Part shown: piece by piece, positions 37,145 through 51,616 of the stretch | Layout: the number at the start of each line of letters is the position of its first letter | How positions within the stretch are numbered: position 1 is the first letter of the stretch | NCBI GenBank assembly: GCA_021778515.1 | Contig: JAJYCJ010000008.1 | Location: 1-57,909, forward strand | Origin: Acidobacteriota bacterium | GTDB taxonomy: Bacteria; Acidobacteriota; UBA4820; DSQY01 | Direction: 5' to 3' | Length of the DNA: 57,909 nucleotides | Program-made: the position numbers and the translations under genes | Notes under the pieces: generated by a model | Seen by the model: the letters and a program-made list of their open reading frames with translations, nothing else | Database searches by the model: none | What the model was told of the DNA's origin: nothing

Positions 37145-39370
37145 ATGCCAGAGAACGCCCGCCGCCTCCTCGCCGCCCTCGTGGCGGCATGGACCGTCTC
37201 CATCGCGGGCCAGGCTCCGCCGCCGGCCCCCGCCCCGGCGCCCGGTGCCCCGCCGCACCGGCCCAGGATCGGACTCGTCCTGTCAGGAGGAGGGGCGAGG
37301 GGCGTCACGCACCTGGGGGTCCTCAAGGAGCTGGAGCGCCTGCACGTCCCCATCGACTGCATCGCGGGCACGAGCATGGGCGCCGTCGTGGGCGGCCTCT
37401 ACGCCTCCGGCATGAGCACGGACGAGATCGAGAAGGTCCTCCTGGGGGCCGACTGGGAAGAGATCTTCACCGATCGTCCGCCCAGGAGGGAGCTGACCTT
37501 CTCCAGGAAGGAGGACGACCGCCGCTACGTCGTGGGCTTCGTGGCGGGCCTGGACTCCAGGGGCTTCCACGTGGCCAAGGGCCTCATCCCCGGCCAGCAG
37601 CTCAGCCTGCTCCTCCAGACCCTCACCCTGCCCGTGGCTCGGGTGAGGGATTTCGAGGGCCTCCCGATCCCCTTCCGGTGCGCCGCCACGGACATCGTCA
37701 CCGGTGACAAGGTGATCCTCTCGGGCGGCTCGCTCGCTTCCGCCATCCGGGCGAGCATGTCCCTGCCCGCCATCTTCGCCCCCGTGGAGCGGGACGGGCG
37801 CCTCCTGGTGGACGGCGGCCTCGTGGACAACCTCCCCGTGGACGCGGCGCGCGCCATGGGCGCCGACGTGGTCATCGCGGTGGACATCGGCACCCCGCCG
37901 CTCAAGCGGGACCAGCTCACCTCGCCGCTGGCCGTCTCCTCCCAGATGATCGCCATCCTGATGCAGAAGAACGTCGAGGCATCGAGCGCCCAGGCCGATA
38001 TCCTGCTGCGGCCCGACCTGAAGGGCTTCTCGAGCATGAACTTCCGCCACGCGGCGCCGCTGGTGGCCGTGGGAGAGGAGGCCGTGGAGGCCTCGGCCCC
38101 CGGGCTGGAGCGGCTGGCCCTCCCGCCCGAGGCTTACGCCGCCTGGCGCCGGCGCGTGGATGAGCGGCGGCCCCAGCCGCCCACGGTGGACTTCGTCAGC
38201 GTGGAGGGTGCGAGCCCCCGGGGCGCGGCGGCCATCCGCAAGTACATCCGGACCGCCCCCGGCCGGCCCCTGGAGCCCGCCACCCTGGAGCGCGACCTGA
38301 CCCGCATCTACAACTCCGGGAGCTACGACCTCCTGGACTTCCGCATGGCGCAGGAGGGGGGCAAGGAGGGCGTCGTCATCCAGGCCAAGCCGAGCCCGAT
38401 GGGGCCCGTCCAGCTCAGATTGGGCCTCCGATTATCCACGGACTTCCAGCGCCAGAGCGACGCGGGAGTGCTGGCGGGGCTCAGGTGGACGAGGCTCAAC
38501 GGCCTGGGGCTGGAGTGGAAGACGGATGCCGAGCTGGGCCTGAACCGGCGGCTCGACACCGAGCTGCGCCAGCCTCTCGACCGCCGCGGGAGGTGGTTCG
38601 TCGCACCCGTGGCCGAGTACCAGAGCCTCCTGGATGACGTTTTCCTCGGCGAGGACGTGGCCCGCTACCGGGCCTCCCGCGCGGACGTGGGGCTGGACCT
38701 CGGCTTCAACCTGGGCCATTACGGCGAGGTGCGCGTGGGGCCCCGCTGGGGGCACGACCGCTTCTCGCCCGAGATCGGCCAGAGCGAGATCTTCCAGGAC
38801 TTCAGCGTCTCCACGGGCGGCTGGAGCCTGAAGGCGATCCTGGACCACCTGGACGCCCCCGACCTCCCCTCCCGCGGCTACCTCCTCGACGTGGACGCCT
38901 ACTTCGCCCGCCGCTACATGGGTTCTGAGGTCAGCTACAACCGCGCCGCGCTGGCGTGGCACGGATTCGCCACGCGCGGGCGCCACACCCTCTCCGCGGG
39001 CCTCTCGGCGGGAACGGCCCTGGGCTCCGACCTGCCCGTCTACGAGTGGTTCTGGGTCGGCGGCTTCGACTCCTTCGCCGGCTACCAGCGCGGTCAGCTC
39101 CTGGGCCCCTACTACGCCGTCGCCCGCCTGGGCTACACCTACCGCCTGGCCGACCTCCCCATCGTCGTCGGCCGCGGCGTCTACCTCATGGCCTTCACCG
39201 ACGCCGGCAACGCCTGGCTCACCACCGCCAGCATCGCCGCCCGCACGCTGCGCTACTCCGGCACCCTCGCAATCGCCACCAGCACCAAGTTCGGACCCCT
39301 CATCTTCGGCTACAGCTACGCCAAGGGCGGCTTCGACCAGGTGACTCTCACCATGGGGAAACGGTTTTGA
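37145..39370 (+). CDS. Patatin-like phospholipase fused to BamA-type beta barrel
   Basis: IGLVLSGGGARGVTHLGVLKEL, IAGTSMGAVVGGLYASG, VDGGLVDNLPVDAAR; POTRA/surface-antigen barrel C-terminus ending VTLTMGKRF*. Confidence 0.92.
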   Translation: MPENARRLLAALVAAWTVSIAGQAPPPAPAPAPGAPPHRPRIGLVLSGGGARGVTHLGVLKELERLHVPIDCIAGTSMGAVVGGLYASGMSTDEIEKVLLGADWEEIFTDRPPRRELTFSRKEDDRRYVVGFVAGLDSRGFHVAKGLIPGQQLSLLLQTLTLPVARVRDFEGLPIPFRCAATDIVTGDKVILSGGSLASAIRASMSLPAIFAPVERDGRLLVDGGLVDNLPVDAARAMGADVVIAVDIGTPPLKRDQLTSPLAVSSQMIAILMQKNVEASSAQADILLRPDLKGFSSMNFRHAAPLVAVGEEAVEASAPGLERLALPPEAYAAWRRRVDERRPQPPTVDFVSVEGASPRGAAAIRKYIRTAPGRPLEPATLERDLTRIYNSGSYDLLDFRMAQEGGKEGVVIQAKPSPMGPVQLRLGLRLSTDFQRQSDAGVLAGLRWTRLNGLGLEWKTDAELGLNRRLDTELRQPLDRRGRWFVAPVAEYQSLLDDVFLGEDVARYRASRADVGLDLGFNLGHYGEVRVGPRWGHDRFSPEIGQSEIFQDFSVSTGGWSLKAILDHLDAPDLPSRGYLLDVDAYFARRYMGSEVSYNRAALAWHGFATRGRHTLSAGLSAGTALGSDLPVYEWFWVGGFDSFAGYQRGQLLGPYYAVARLGYTYRLADLPIVVGRGVYLMAFTDAGNAWLTTASIAARTLRYSGTLAIATSTKFGPLIFGYSYAKGGFDQVTLTMGKRF

Positions 39371-39501
39371 GGGGATAGGTGAGTGAGGAAGTGAGGAAGG
39401 AAAGAACTCCCTTCCCAGCCGTCCGGGGCTGCCGGTGGACGCTTCGTCTGCAGCCCGCCCATGGCCGAGTCGCGCTCCGTACTCCAGAACCTCAATCCCA
39501 A

Positions 39502-39541
39502 AAGTCTTTCTCTGTGCCCCTGTGTCTCTGTGGTCTCTCCC
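39502..39541 (-). repeat. CACAGAG-type dispersed repeat, copy 2
   Basis: Reverse complement gggagagaccacagagacacaggggcacagagaaagactt. Confidence 0.7.
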
Positions 39542-39547
39542 TTCCCA

Positions 39548-41932
39548 TCACTCCTGCTCCACCCTGAAGTTGAGCCGCCGGCCGAGGTCGCGGAAGGCGG
39601 CGGCGTCGGGGAGGGGGGCCTCGCCGGAGGCGAGGTCGTGGTAGAGGTTCTGGACGTTCCAGAGGTCGGTGGGGAAGGGGAGGGCCCGGGCCACGTCCAG
39701 CAGGTGGACGAGGACGGCGAGGTGGCCCGGGTCGGCCGGGCTCTCGCAGAGCTTGCGCATGTGGCGCTCCAGGGAGGCGCGCAGGGCGAAGGCGAGGGTG
39801 GCCTCCTCCCATTGGAGGTGCAGGCCGGCGGCCTCCTGCAGCATGGCCTTGACGCGGGCGAGGTCGGGCGAGTCCCTCTGGAGCTCCCGCTTGAGGTCCA
39901 GGTTGAGGATGTACTCGGCGGCCGTCTTGAAGGCGCGCGGGGGCTGGAGGCCCAGCTGGGCGTGGAACCGGATCATGGAGGCGTAGCTCTCGGTGATCCG
40001 CCGGTAGGCCTCCTCGATCTCAGCCAGGCTCTCGTTGAGCATGCGGTGGACGATGCTGCGCTGCTGGTCCCGGAAGAGCTCGCGCAGGGAGTAGGTGGCC
40101 TCGCCGAAGTGGCGGTCCAGCAGCCTGAGGAGCGCCGAGTAGTCGCCCGACTCGAAGCCTTCCAGCAGCTCCGTCCGCGTGGCCGAGAAGGCCTCCTCCG
40201 AGAGGGTGGGCCGCACGCCGCAGCGCATGAGCTGGTCCGTGAGGAGGAGGGCGCCGAAGCTGAGGAGGAGGCTCTCGCCGGTGATCCGCGAGGCGATCCG
40301 CACGCGGCCCAGGACGAGCCGGACCTTCCCCGACTTGGCCGTCTCGAACTCCTCCTGGTCCGCCTCGTAGCAGTAGATGTGGGATTTTCGGGCGAAGGGC
40401 TCGAAGAGGGAGCGGACGGCGTAGTGGGCGCCCACCCGCGTGAGGTCCACCGCGGCGGGCTTCACCTCCCGCCCGTAGAGGGCCCGGCCGTCGCCCAGCT
40501 CGGGGCGGTTGGAGCGGGCGCCCTGGAGGCGGGAGAGGAAGCCCTCCTCCAGGTCCATGTCCCAGAGCGCCTTGGCGAGCTGGATTACGCGGCCGGCGTA
40601 GCGCAGGATCTGGATGCCCTCGATGCCCGCCAGGTCGTCGAAGAACCAGCCGCAGCTCGTGAACATGAGCATGGCGTGGCGCTGGAGCTCCATGAGCTTG
40701 AGGGCGCGGACCCGGTCGCAGGCCGGGACGGCGTGGCGGGCCAGGAAGGCCTCCACCGAGTCCTCGGAGCGGTCGAGCACCACGTCGATGTAGGCGTCCC
40801 GGGCGGCCCACGGATCGGGGAAGGGGTTGCCGCCGGGGGCTTCGAAGGCCGCGGCCGCCTCGTCCCGCAGCCAGTCGAGCGCCTGGCGCAGCGGCGCGCG
40901 CCAGGCCTGGTTCCAGCCGGGCCGGGTGCCCGTTCCGCAACCGCAGTCCGAGCGCCAGCGCTCCACGCCGTGGATGCAGCTCCAGGAGGTGGCCTCTCGG
41001 ATGCGCGCCTCGAAGCGCGGCGGATAGCGTTCGAGGAATTCGCCGTAGTTGGTGATGCGGGCGAGGCCTCGCTCCTCGATGACCCTCAGGGCGTACGCCA
41101 GCGCCATGTCGCCGTAGCGGTGGTGGTGGCCGAAGGTCTCGCCGTCGGTGGCGATGTGGACCAGGCGCGACTCCTCGCCGTCCTGAGGAAACGCCCCCAC
41201 GAGGCGGGCGGCCAGGTCCTCGCCGGAGGTCAGGAGCCCCTCGAAGGCCACGGCCCTTGCCACGGGGCCATCGTAGAAGAAGAGGGCGATGGAGCCGCCG
41301 GAGGGCAGGAGACAGCGGTAGGCGCGAGTGGGGTCCACCGAGGCGCCGTCCAGCTCCCGCCACTCCTCCTCGCCGATGGCGCGCACGGCGGCCGCCTGGT
41401 GCGGGGCGAGGACGGTGAAGGCGACGCCGTGGCGTGCCAGCGCTTCGAGGGTTTCCGTGCTCACGGCGGTCTCGGGCAGCCACATCCCCTCGGGCTTTCG
41501 GCCGAAGCGGCGCTCGAAATCGCGGATGCCCCAGATCACCTGCGTCTCCCGGTCGCGCGGGCTGGCGAGCGGCATGATCATGTGGTTGTAGACCTGGGCG
41601 AGGGCCGATCCGTGCCCCGAGAAGCGGTCGCGGCTCGCCTCGTCGCTCTCGATGATCCGGCGGTAGAGGGTGGAGGCGTGGATCTCCAGCCAGCTCAGGA
41701 GGGTGGGGCCGAAGTTGAAGCTCATGCGCTCGTAGTTGTCGGCGATGTCGGCGATGCGGCCCTCGCCGTCGAGGATGCGGGCCGTGGCGTTGGGCTGGTA
41801 GCACTCGTGGGTGATGCGCTCGTTCCAGTCATGGTACGGGTGCGCCGACTCCTCGAGCTCCACGTGCTCCAGCCAGGGGTTCTCCCGCGGAGGCTGGTAG
41901 AAGTGGCCGTGGATGCAGACGTAGCGGTTCAT
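39548..41932 (-). CDS. GH57 family alpha-amylase-type protein with DUF3536-like C-terminus
   Basis: MNRYVCIHGHFYQPPRENPWLEHVELEESAHPYHDWNERITHECYQPN; MWLPETAVSTETLEAL; DGETFGHHHRYG. Confidence 0.88.
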   Translation of the reverse strand: MNRYVCIHGHFYQPPRENPWLEHVELEESAHPYHDWNERITHECYQPNATARILDGEGRIADIADNYERMSFNFGPTLLSWLEIHASTLYRRIIESDEASRDRFSGHGSALAQVYNHMIMPLASPRDRETQVIWGIRDFERRFGRKPEGMWLPETAVSTETLEALARHGVAFTVLAPHQAAAVRAIGEEEWRELDGASVDPTRAYRCLLPSGGSIALFFYDGPVARAVAFEGLLTSGEDLAARLVGAFPQDGEESRLVHIATDGETFGHHHRYGDMALAYALRVIEERGLARITNYGEFLERYPPRFEARIREATSWSCIHGVERWRSDCGCGTGTRPGWNQAWRAPLRQALDWLRDEAAAAFEAPGGNPFPDPWAARDAYIDVVLDRSEDSVEAFLARHAVPACDRVRALKLMELQRHAMLMFTSCGWFFDDLAGIEGIQILRYAGRVIQLAKALWDMDLEEGFLSRLQGARSNRPELGDGRALYGREVKPAAVDLTRVGAHYAVRSLFEPFARKSHIYCYEADQEEFETAKSGKVRLVLGRVRIASRITGESLLLSFGALLLTDQLMRCGVRPTLSEEAFSATRTELLEGFESGDYSALLRLLDRHFGEATYSLRELFRDQQRSIVHRMLNESLAEIEEAYRRITESYASMIRFHAQLGLQPPRAFKTAAEYILNLDLKRELQRDSPDLARVKAMLQEAAGLHLQWEEATLAFALRASLERHMRKLCESPADPGHLAVLVHLLDVARALPFPTDLWNVQNLYHDLASGEAPLPDAAAFRDLGRRLNFRVEQE

Positions 41933-42159
41933 GGCGCAGAGCCCACGGACGTGAGACGGAAGACGGGCGAAGCCGAAGCGCGGCAGCTTTCCAGGAGGCC
42001 TCTCCAGAGGCCGATGCGGGTTCCACGCTCCACCGGTCGCGCTCTGGAGGGCGCTCCTGCGTGCGAGGGCCTGGGAGCTTCGGGTGCAAAGCGGAGACCG
42101 GATGGGAACATTTCCCAAGTCCCCATACCCAAATCCCCAATGCCCCATTCCAGGTGTCC

Positions 42160-42202
42160 CATGTTTTTCCTCTGTGTCTCTGTGCCTCTGTGGTTCATCT
42201 GT
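42160..42202 (-). repeat. CACAGAG-type dispersed repeat, copy 3
   Basis: Reverse complement cagatgaaccacagaggcacagagacacagaggaaaaacatgg, in the gap between malQ-glgB and the GH57 gene. Confidence 0.7.
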
Positions 42203-45200
42203 TCTCCGGCTTGAGGAAGAGGAGCGCGAGGGGCGGGAGGGTGAGGCCGAGGGAGAAGGGGCGGCCGTGGGCGGGCTCGGGCAGGGCCTCGGCCGCTCCG
42301 CCGTTGCCCAGGCCGCTGCCGCCGAATTCGGCGGCGTCGGAGTTGAAGAGCTCGACCCAGCGCCCCGGCACCTCCACCCCCGCCCGGTAGCCGTGCCGAG
42401 GGACGGGGGTGTAGTTGCAGGCCACGAGGATCGTGTCGCGCGGCTCTCCCGTGCGGCGCTCGAAGAGGAGCACGCTGCTCTCGGCGTCGTTGCAGTCCAC
42501 CCACGAGAAGCCCTCGGGGCGGCAGTCGGCCTCGTGGAGGGCCGGCTCTCTCCGGTAGAGCCCGTTGAGGGCCCGGACCATGGCCAGCAGGCCCTTGTGG
42601 GGTGCGAACTCCAGCAGGTGCCAGTCCAGGGAGCCATCGTGGGACCACTCACGCCACTGGCCGAACTCGCCCCCCATGAAGAGGAGCTTCTTGCCCGGCT
42701 GGGCGAACTGGGTGGCGAGGAGGGCGCGGAGGTTGGCGAAGCGCTGCCAGTCGTCGCCGGGCATGCGGCCCAGCAGGGAGCCCTTCCCGTGGACCACCTC
42801 GTCGTGGGAGAGGGGCAGCACGAAGTTCTCGGTGAAGGCGTAGAGGCCGCGGAAGGTCAGCTCGCCGTGGTGGTAGCGGCGGTGGATGGGCTCGTTGCGG
42901 AAGTACTCCAGGGCGTCGTGCATCCAGCCCATGTCCCACTTCAGGCCGAAGCCCAGGCCGCCGGCGTAGGTGGGCCGGGAGACCATGGGCCAGGCGGTGG
43001 ACTCCTCGGCCCAGGTCTGGACGCCGGGGAAGGCGGCGTAGATCTCCGTGTTGAGCCGCTTGAGAAAGTCGATGGCGTCGAGGTTCTCTCGCCCGCCGAA
43101 GGCGTTGGGCTCCCACTCGCCCTCCTTCCGCGAGTAGTCCAGGTAGAGCATAGAGGCCACGGCGTCCACCCTGATCCCGTCGGCGTGGTAGCGCTCCAGC
43201 CAGAAGAGGGCGCTGCTGAGGAGGAAGCTGCGGACCTCGTGGCGGCCGTAGTTGAAGATGGCGCTGCCCCAGTCCGGGTGGAAGCCCCTGCGCGGGTCCT
43301 CGTGCTCGAAGAGGTGGGTGCCGTCGAAGAACCCCAGGCCGTGCTCGTCCGTGGGGAAGTGGGAGGGGACCCAGTCCAGGATCACGCCGATGCCCTGCTG
43401 GTGCAGCGTGTCCACCAGGGCCATGAGGTCCTGCGGCGTGCCGTAGCGGCTCGTGGGGGCGAAGTAGCCGGTGCACTGGTAGCCCCAGGAGCCGTAGAAG
43501 GGGTGCTCCATGACCGGCATGAGCTCCACGTGGGTGAAGCCCGCCTCCTTCGCGTAGGCCGCCAGCTTGGGGGCGATCTCCCGGTAGCTGAGGGAGCGCC
43601 CCCCCTCCTCCGGGACGCGGGCCCAGGAACCGAGGTGGACCTCGTAGATGGAGACGGGGGCTTCGAGCGTCTGCCGCGAGGCGCGCTCGGCCATCCACCC
43701 GCCGTCGCCCCAGGCGTAGTCCAGGTCCCAGACGATGGAGGCGGTCCTGGGGGGCGTCTCGGCCCAGAGGGCGAAGGGGTCGGCCTTGTCCACGCGGTAG
43801 CCGTCCACTCGGGAGTCGATGTGGAACTTGTAGCGGTCGCCCTTCCGGGCCCCCTCCACGAAGCCCTCCCAGATGCCCGAGCTGCCCGAGGGTGAGAGCG
43901 GATGGCTTCCGGGCGCCCACCGGTTGAAGTCGCCGAGGACGCCGACCGACTCCGCGTTGGGGGCCCAGACGGCGAAATGGACGCCGCGCTTCCCCTCTCG
44001 CTCGCAGGGGTGGGCTCCGAGCCTGCGGTAGAGGCGGGTGTGGGAACCCTCGTTGAAGAGGTAGCGGTCCTCTTCCGTGAGCCGCAGCGAGTCGGCCGGC
44101 GGGAGCCCTCCTCCCTCCGGTTGGGCCTGAGTCCTCTTTCCCATGCTTTCCCCTCGTGATGTGGCGGTCTTCAGGAGCTCCAGAGCCTCGGCCACCTCGG
44201 GCCGGGCCGCCGACTCCTCCAGCGAGTAACGCAGGAAGCGGCTCCAGCTCGGCCGCTCTCCGGTCACTCCGGGCCAGTTCTGCGGGACTCTCTCGCCCCA
44301 GAGGTCCTCCAGGGAGACGACCACGAAGCCGGCCCGGCTCGCGCCGAGTTCGCCCAGCAGGGCTAGGAGCGCGGCGCGGGTCTGGGCGGCGTCCGTTCCG
44401 GCGGAGATGCCCAGTTGGCGGGCCACGTTCTCGCGGATCGCGCTCCGCTCCTCGCCTTCCAGCCGCGCCCCCTCCGGGTCCAGGAGGCCCAGCTCCCGGC
44501 GGTCCTCCACGTCCAGGCCCCGCCAGTAGGAGGCGAAGGGAGGCATGTCGTGGGTGTTGAGCGCGGCCAGGCTGCCCGGCGGCACCGCCGAGGAGGGCGG
44601 CGGGGAGGAGGGCCCCGTCTCGAAGGGAAAGACCCACATGCGACGAAGGCCCCGCCTCGCCATGGCCTGGCGCACCTCGGCGGGCACGGTGCCCAGGTCT
44701 TCGCCGACGATCCCGGTGCCGTGGCGGCGAGACTCCAGACAGACCAGCGCATGGAGGAGGTCGGTGGGGTAGCGGACGTAGAGGCCCTCGCGGGCCGAAA
44801 AGCCCGACGGCACCCAGAAGAGCCGGTGCATCCCCATGACGTGGTCGATCCTCAGGAGGTCGGCGTGGCGCATGGCGGCCGAGAGGGAGGCGCGCAGGTA
44901 CTCCACGCCCTCCGCGGTCCGGAGCGCCTCGGGATGGAGGGGAGGGAAGCCCCAGTCCTGGCCTCCCGAAAAGAAGGGGTCCGGCGGCGCGCCCGCCGAG
45001 ACGCCGCGGGCGAAGAGCCCCGGGTGGCGCCAGGTGTCGAAGCCGTGGGGATGGACTCCCAGCGGGTAGTCGAGGTAGAGCCCAACGCCTCGGCTCCGGG
45101 CGCTCTCGCGGGCCGCCTCCATCTGCTCCCGCGCGGCGAACTGGCCGTAGGCGTGGGCGAGAAAGGCGCCCGAGTCGTAATCATCCTCGCGCCACTCCCC

Positions 45201-46247
45201 ACGGCTCAGGCGCTCCTCCCAGGCGGGCCATCCCTCGCGCCGCCGCTCCGCGACCGCCCGAAAGGCCGCGTAGGCCGACAGCTCGGTCTCCTCTTGAAGA
45301 AAGCGCTCGAAGCGCCCGCGGCGAGGGCCGGCATCGGCCATCAGCCCGCGAGCGCACACCTCGATGGCGCGCCGCTTGAGGGCGTAGCCCCGCCGGTAGT
45401 CCACCTCCCCCGCGGAGCGAAGCCGGTCGGCCTCCTCCCGGAAGGCCGGGGAGTCCGCGAGGGCCCGGGCCTCCTCGGAGGCCGACCACTCCGGGAGCGC
45501 GGCCACATCCAGGTAGTACTCGTTGAGGAAGAGCCTGCTCACCGGGGAGTACGGGCTCGGGTCGAAGGGCTCGTCGAGGAAGGCCGCGTGCAGCGGCAGG
45601 GTCGCCGCGAGATTCCCCCCGCGCTCCGCCGCCAGGGCGGCCAGTCCCGCGAGCTGGGCGAAGCTGCCCGCGGGGACGGGGCCGCCGGCGCGCAGGGAGT
45701 ACAGCGGCGCGAAGAGGCCCCACCGCGGGCCCCGCTCCTGGGCCGGAGCGGCGAAGGCCCGGCGCGGGGCCACCAGGAGCAGCCCCTCGGCGGTGCGCCG
45801 CCCGAGCTTCACGGCCAGGCGGTGGCACCCCGCGGGAAGCGGCTGAGACCAGCGGGCCCTCGCACCGCGAAGGCCCGGCAGATGGCCCGGCGCCTCGGCG
45901 GGGAGCAGGGCCAGCGCCGCGCCGCGCTCCTCTCCGCTCTCCAGGCGCACGGCGGCCGAACAGGAGGTGGCTGAACTCCCCTTGGGCAGGGAGAATTCGA
46001 TGGAAAAGGCCGTGCCCTCGGCGGCGACCGTCACGGGGGGAAGTAGGCCAACCGAGTGCTTCTCGGCCAGCGCCCGCATCAGGGAGGGGGCCTCCTCCGG
46101 GCTCTCGATGGGAACGCCGAGCGCCCGCGCCACGGCCATCACCGCTTCCGTGGAGGCCCGGCGCACCCGGCCGTCCAGCGCCCGGTACCGGGTCTGGATG
46201 CCGAGCAGGGAGGCGAGCGAAGAAAGGGGACCACTTCCCGGGGACAT
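42195..46247 (-). CDS. 4-alpha-glucanotransferase (MalQ) fused in frame to 1,4-alpha-glucan branching enzyme (GlgB)
   Basis: N-terminal GH77 motifs [55 protein letters not shown]-terminal GlgB motifs [85 protein letters not shown]. Internal ATG at 44144 (MGKRTQAQ) with GAGGGG upstream. Confidence 0.93.
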   Translation of the reverse strand: MSPGSGPLSSLASLLGIQTRYRALDGRVRRASTEAVMAVARALGVPIESPEEAPSLMRALAEKHSVGLLPPVTVAAEGTAFSIEFSLPKGSSATSCSAAVRLESGEERGAALALLPAEAPGHLPGLRGARARWSQPLPAGCHRLAVKLGRRTAEGLLLVAPRRAFAAPAQERGPRWGLFAPLYSLRAGGPVPAGSFAQLAGLAALAAERGGNLAATLPLHAAFLDEPFDPSPYSPVSRLFLNEYYLDVAALPEWSASEEARALADSPAFREEADRLRSAGEVDYRRGYALKRRAIEVCARGLMADAGPRRGRFERFLQEETELSAYAAFRAVAERRREGWPAWEERLSRGEWREDDYDSGAFLAHAYGQFAAREQMEAARESARSRGVGLYLDYPLGVHPHGFDTWRHPGLFARGVSAGAPPDPFFSGGQDWGFPPLHPEALRTAEGVEYLRASLSAAMRHADLLRIDHVMGMHRLFWVPSGFSAREGLYVRYPTDLLHALVCLESRRHGTGIVGEDLGTVPAEVRQAMARRGLRRMWVFPFETGPSSPPPSSAVPPGSLAALNTHDMPPFASYWRGLDVEDRRELGLLDPEGARLEGEERSAIRENVARQLGISAGTDAAQTRAALLALLGELGASRAGFVVVSLEDLWGERVPQNWPGVTGERPSWSRFLRYSLEESAARPEVAEALELLKTATSRGESMGKRTQAQPEGGGLPPADSLRLTEEDRYLFNEGSHTRLYRRLGAHPCEREGKRGVHFAVWAPNAESVGVLGDFNRWAPGSHPLSPSGSSGIWEGFVEGARKGDRYKFHIDSRVDGYRVDKADPFALWAETPPRTASIVWDLDYAWGDGGWMAERASRQTLEAPVSIYEVHLGSWARVPEEGGRSLSYREIAPKLAAYAKEAGFTHVELMPVMEHPFYGSWGYQCTGYFAPTSRYGTPQDLMALVDTLHQQGIGVILDWVPSHFPTDEHGLGFFDGTHLFEHEDPRRGFHPDWGSAIFNYGRHEVRSFLLSSALFWLERYHADGIRVDAVASMLYLDYSRKEGEWEPNAFGGRENLDAIDFLKRLNTEIYAAFPGVQTWAEESTAWPMVSRPTYAGGLGFGLKWDMGWMHDALEYFRNEPIHRRYHHGELTFRGLYAFTENFVLPLSHDEVVHGKGSLLGRMPGDDWQRFANLRALLATQFAQPGKKLLFMGGEFGQWREWSHDGSLDWHLLEFAPHKGLLAMVRALNGLYRREPALHEADCRPEGFSWVDCNDAESSVLLFERRTGEPRDTILVACNYTPVPRHGYRAGVEVPGRWVELFNSDAAEFGGSGLGNGGAAEALPEPAHGRPFSLGLTLPPLALLFLKPENR

Positions 46248-46253
46248 GGGCGG

Positions 46254-49634
<3,381 letters not shown>

Positions 49635-49648
49635 GGCCTGGTCTCTCC

Positions 49649-51616
49649 TCAAGGTCCGATGCCCGTGCCGCGCGCCGGGCGCACTCTCAGGATGTGGGCC
49701 GGCAGCCGCTGGGGGTCCAGCTCCACGAAGTTCCTGGGGCCGTTCCAGGTGTAGCTCTCGCCTCCCAGCAGGTCCTCGACCCGGTAGCTCCCCGCCTCGG
49801 GAAGCCCCAGTGCGGACAGCCGGAGGCCGGTCCAGGCGGACTGGCGGTGGCGGGGATCCAGGTTCACCACCATCAGAAGGACGTTCTCCCCCCGCCGCTT
49901 GCTGTAGGCCAGGAGGTTCGGATTGTCGGTCTCGTGGAAGGTCAGAGGGTCCGCGAAGCGCAGGGCCGCGTTGGCGCGGCGGATGGAGTTCACCCTGGCG
50001 ATGAGTTCGCGCAGGCTCTCGGGGCTCTCCCGGTCCCAGCGGCGGAGCTCGTACTTCTCCGAGTGGAGGTACTCCTCGCTGCCGGGCTCCCTGGGCTCCG
50101 TCACGCAGAGCTCGTAGGGCGGGCCGTAGATGCCGTAGCTCGCCCCCAGGGTGGCGGCGAGGACGAGCCGGACCGCGAAGGCGGGCCGGCCGCCCTCCTG
50201 AAGGTAGGCGTGCAGGATGTCCGGTGTGTTGGCGAAGAGGTTGGGCCGGAGGATGTCCTTCAGCGGCGGGCTCGTCAGCTCCCGGAAATACTCCCGAAGC
50301 TCCCAGGAGCCGGTGCGCCATGTGAAGTAGGTGTAGGACTGGCTGAAGCCCGCCTTGGCCAGCCGGGCCATCACCTTGGGGCGCGTGAAGGCCTCCGAGA
50401 GGTAGATCGTCTCCGGGTGGCTGCGCTTGAGCGAGCCCAGGCACCATTCCCAGAAGGCGAAGGGCTTGGTGTGGGGGTTGTCCACGCGGAAGATGGAGAC
50501 CCCCTGCCCGATCCAGAACTCGAAGATGCTTCGGAGCTCGCGCCAGAGCGAGAGCCGGTCATCGCACTCGAAGTCGAAGGGGACGATGTCCTCGTAGCGT
50601 TTGGGCGGGTTCTCGGCGTACCGGATCGTGCCGTCGGCCCGGTGGCGGAACCACTGCGGGTGCTCCTTCACGTAGGGATGGTCGGGGGAGCACTGGAAGG
50701 CCACGTCCAGCGCCACTTCCAGCTCGTGCCGCCGGGCCTCCGCCACCAGCTCCCGGAACTCCTCGAAGGTGCCCAGCTCGGGGTGGATGGACTTGTGACC
50801 CCCCTCCTCCGAGCCGATGGCCCAGGGGCTGCCCGGGTCGCCGGGGCCGCAGAGCAGGGAGTTGTTGGCGCCCTTGCGGTGCGTGGTGCCGATGGGGTGG
50901 ATGGGCGGCAGGTAGAGGACGTCGAAGCCCATGCCGGCGACGTAGGGGAGCAGGGCGATCACGTCCCTGAATGTGCCGTGCCTGCCCGGCTCGGGCGAGG
51001 CGGAGCGGGGGAACATCTCGTACCAGGCCCCGTACCGGGCCCGCTCCCGATCCACGGCGACGGGAACCTCCAGCGGATAGGTGACGGCGAAGGGCCGGGG
51101 CGCGTGCCTCGCCATGAGGTCCGCCATCTCCGGGGAGGCGGCCGCGGCGAAGCGAGCGCTCTCCTTGCCGTGGTCTTCGGCAGCGGAAGCGGCGGCGCGA
51201 AGTCGCCGGGCCTCGGCGGGCGGGGCATGCCCGGCGGCCTCCTCGATCAGGGCGGCCCCTTCCCGCAGGTCCAGCTCCACGTTCTGGCCCGCCTGGAGCT
51301 TCTTGGCGGTGGCCTCGCGCCAGGTGGCGTAGCGGTCCACCCACGCGGTGAGGGTGAACTCGTAGGGCGCCTCCTCCTCCACGGTGAACTCGGCGGCCCA
51401 GCGGTCGTTCCCGAGGTGCTCCATGGGAAGTTCGCGCCAGCGGCGCTGCCCCTTCCGCCGATGGAGGAGCCTGCAGGCCAGCAGGTCGTGCCCGTCGGCG
51501 AAGATGTCCGCCTCCACGCGCACGCTCTCGCCTGGGGTGCGCTTGACGGGAAATCGCCCGCCGTCCAGCTGGGGGGCCACGGCCGTGATCACCACGCGCT
51601 GACGTCCGTCTTCCAT
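49649..51616 (-). CDS. glgE: Alpha-1,4-glucan:maltose-1-phosphate maltosyltransferase
   Basis: RYGAWYEMFPRSASPEPGRHGTFRDVIALLPYVAGMGFDVLYLPPIHPIGTTHRKGANNS, GVSIFRVDNPHTKPFAFWEWC, YLSEAFTRPKVM, NTPDILH. Confidence 0.96.
   Translation of the reverse strand: MEDGRQRVVITAVAPQLDGGRFPVKRTPGESVRVEADIFADGHDLLACRLLHRRKGQRRWRELPMEHLGNDRWAAEFTVEEEAPYEFTLTAWVDRYATWREATAKKLQAGQNVELDLREGAALIEEAAGHAPPAEARRLRAAASAAEDHGKESARFAAAASPEMADLMARHAPRPFAVTYPLEVPVAVDRERARYGAWYEMFPRSASPEPGRHGTFRDVIALLPYVAGMGFDVLYLPPIHPIGTTHRKGANNSLLCGPGDPGSPWAIGSEEGGHKSIHPELGTFEEFRELVAEARRHELEVALDVAFQCSPDHPYVKEHPQWFRHRADGTIRYAENPPKRYEDIVPFDFECDDRLSLWRELRSIFEFWIGQGVSIFRVDNPHTKPFAFWEWCLGSLKRSHPETIYLSEAFTRPKVMARLAKAGFSQSYTYFTWRTGSWELREYFRELTSPPLKDILRPNLFANTPDILHAYLQEGGRPAFAVRLVLAATLGASYGIYGPPYELCVTEPREPGSEEYLHSEKYELRRWDRESPESLRELIARVNSIRRANAALRFADPLTFHETDNPNLLAYSKRRGENVLLMVVNLDPRHRQSAWTGLRLSALGLPEAGSYRVEDLLGGESYTWNGPRNFVELDPQRLPAHILRVRPARGTGIGP

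Noticed and set aside
39461-42214. 917-aa plus-strand ORF
   Set aside because: Antisense to the GH57 gene; no recognisable motifs, low-complexity composition.
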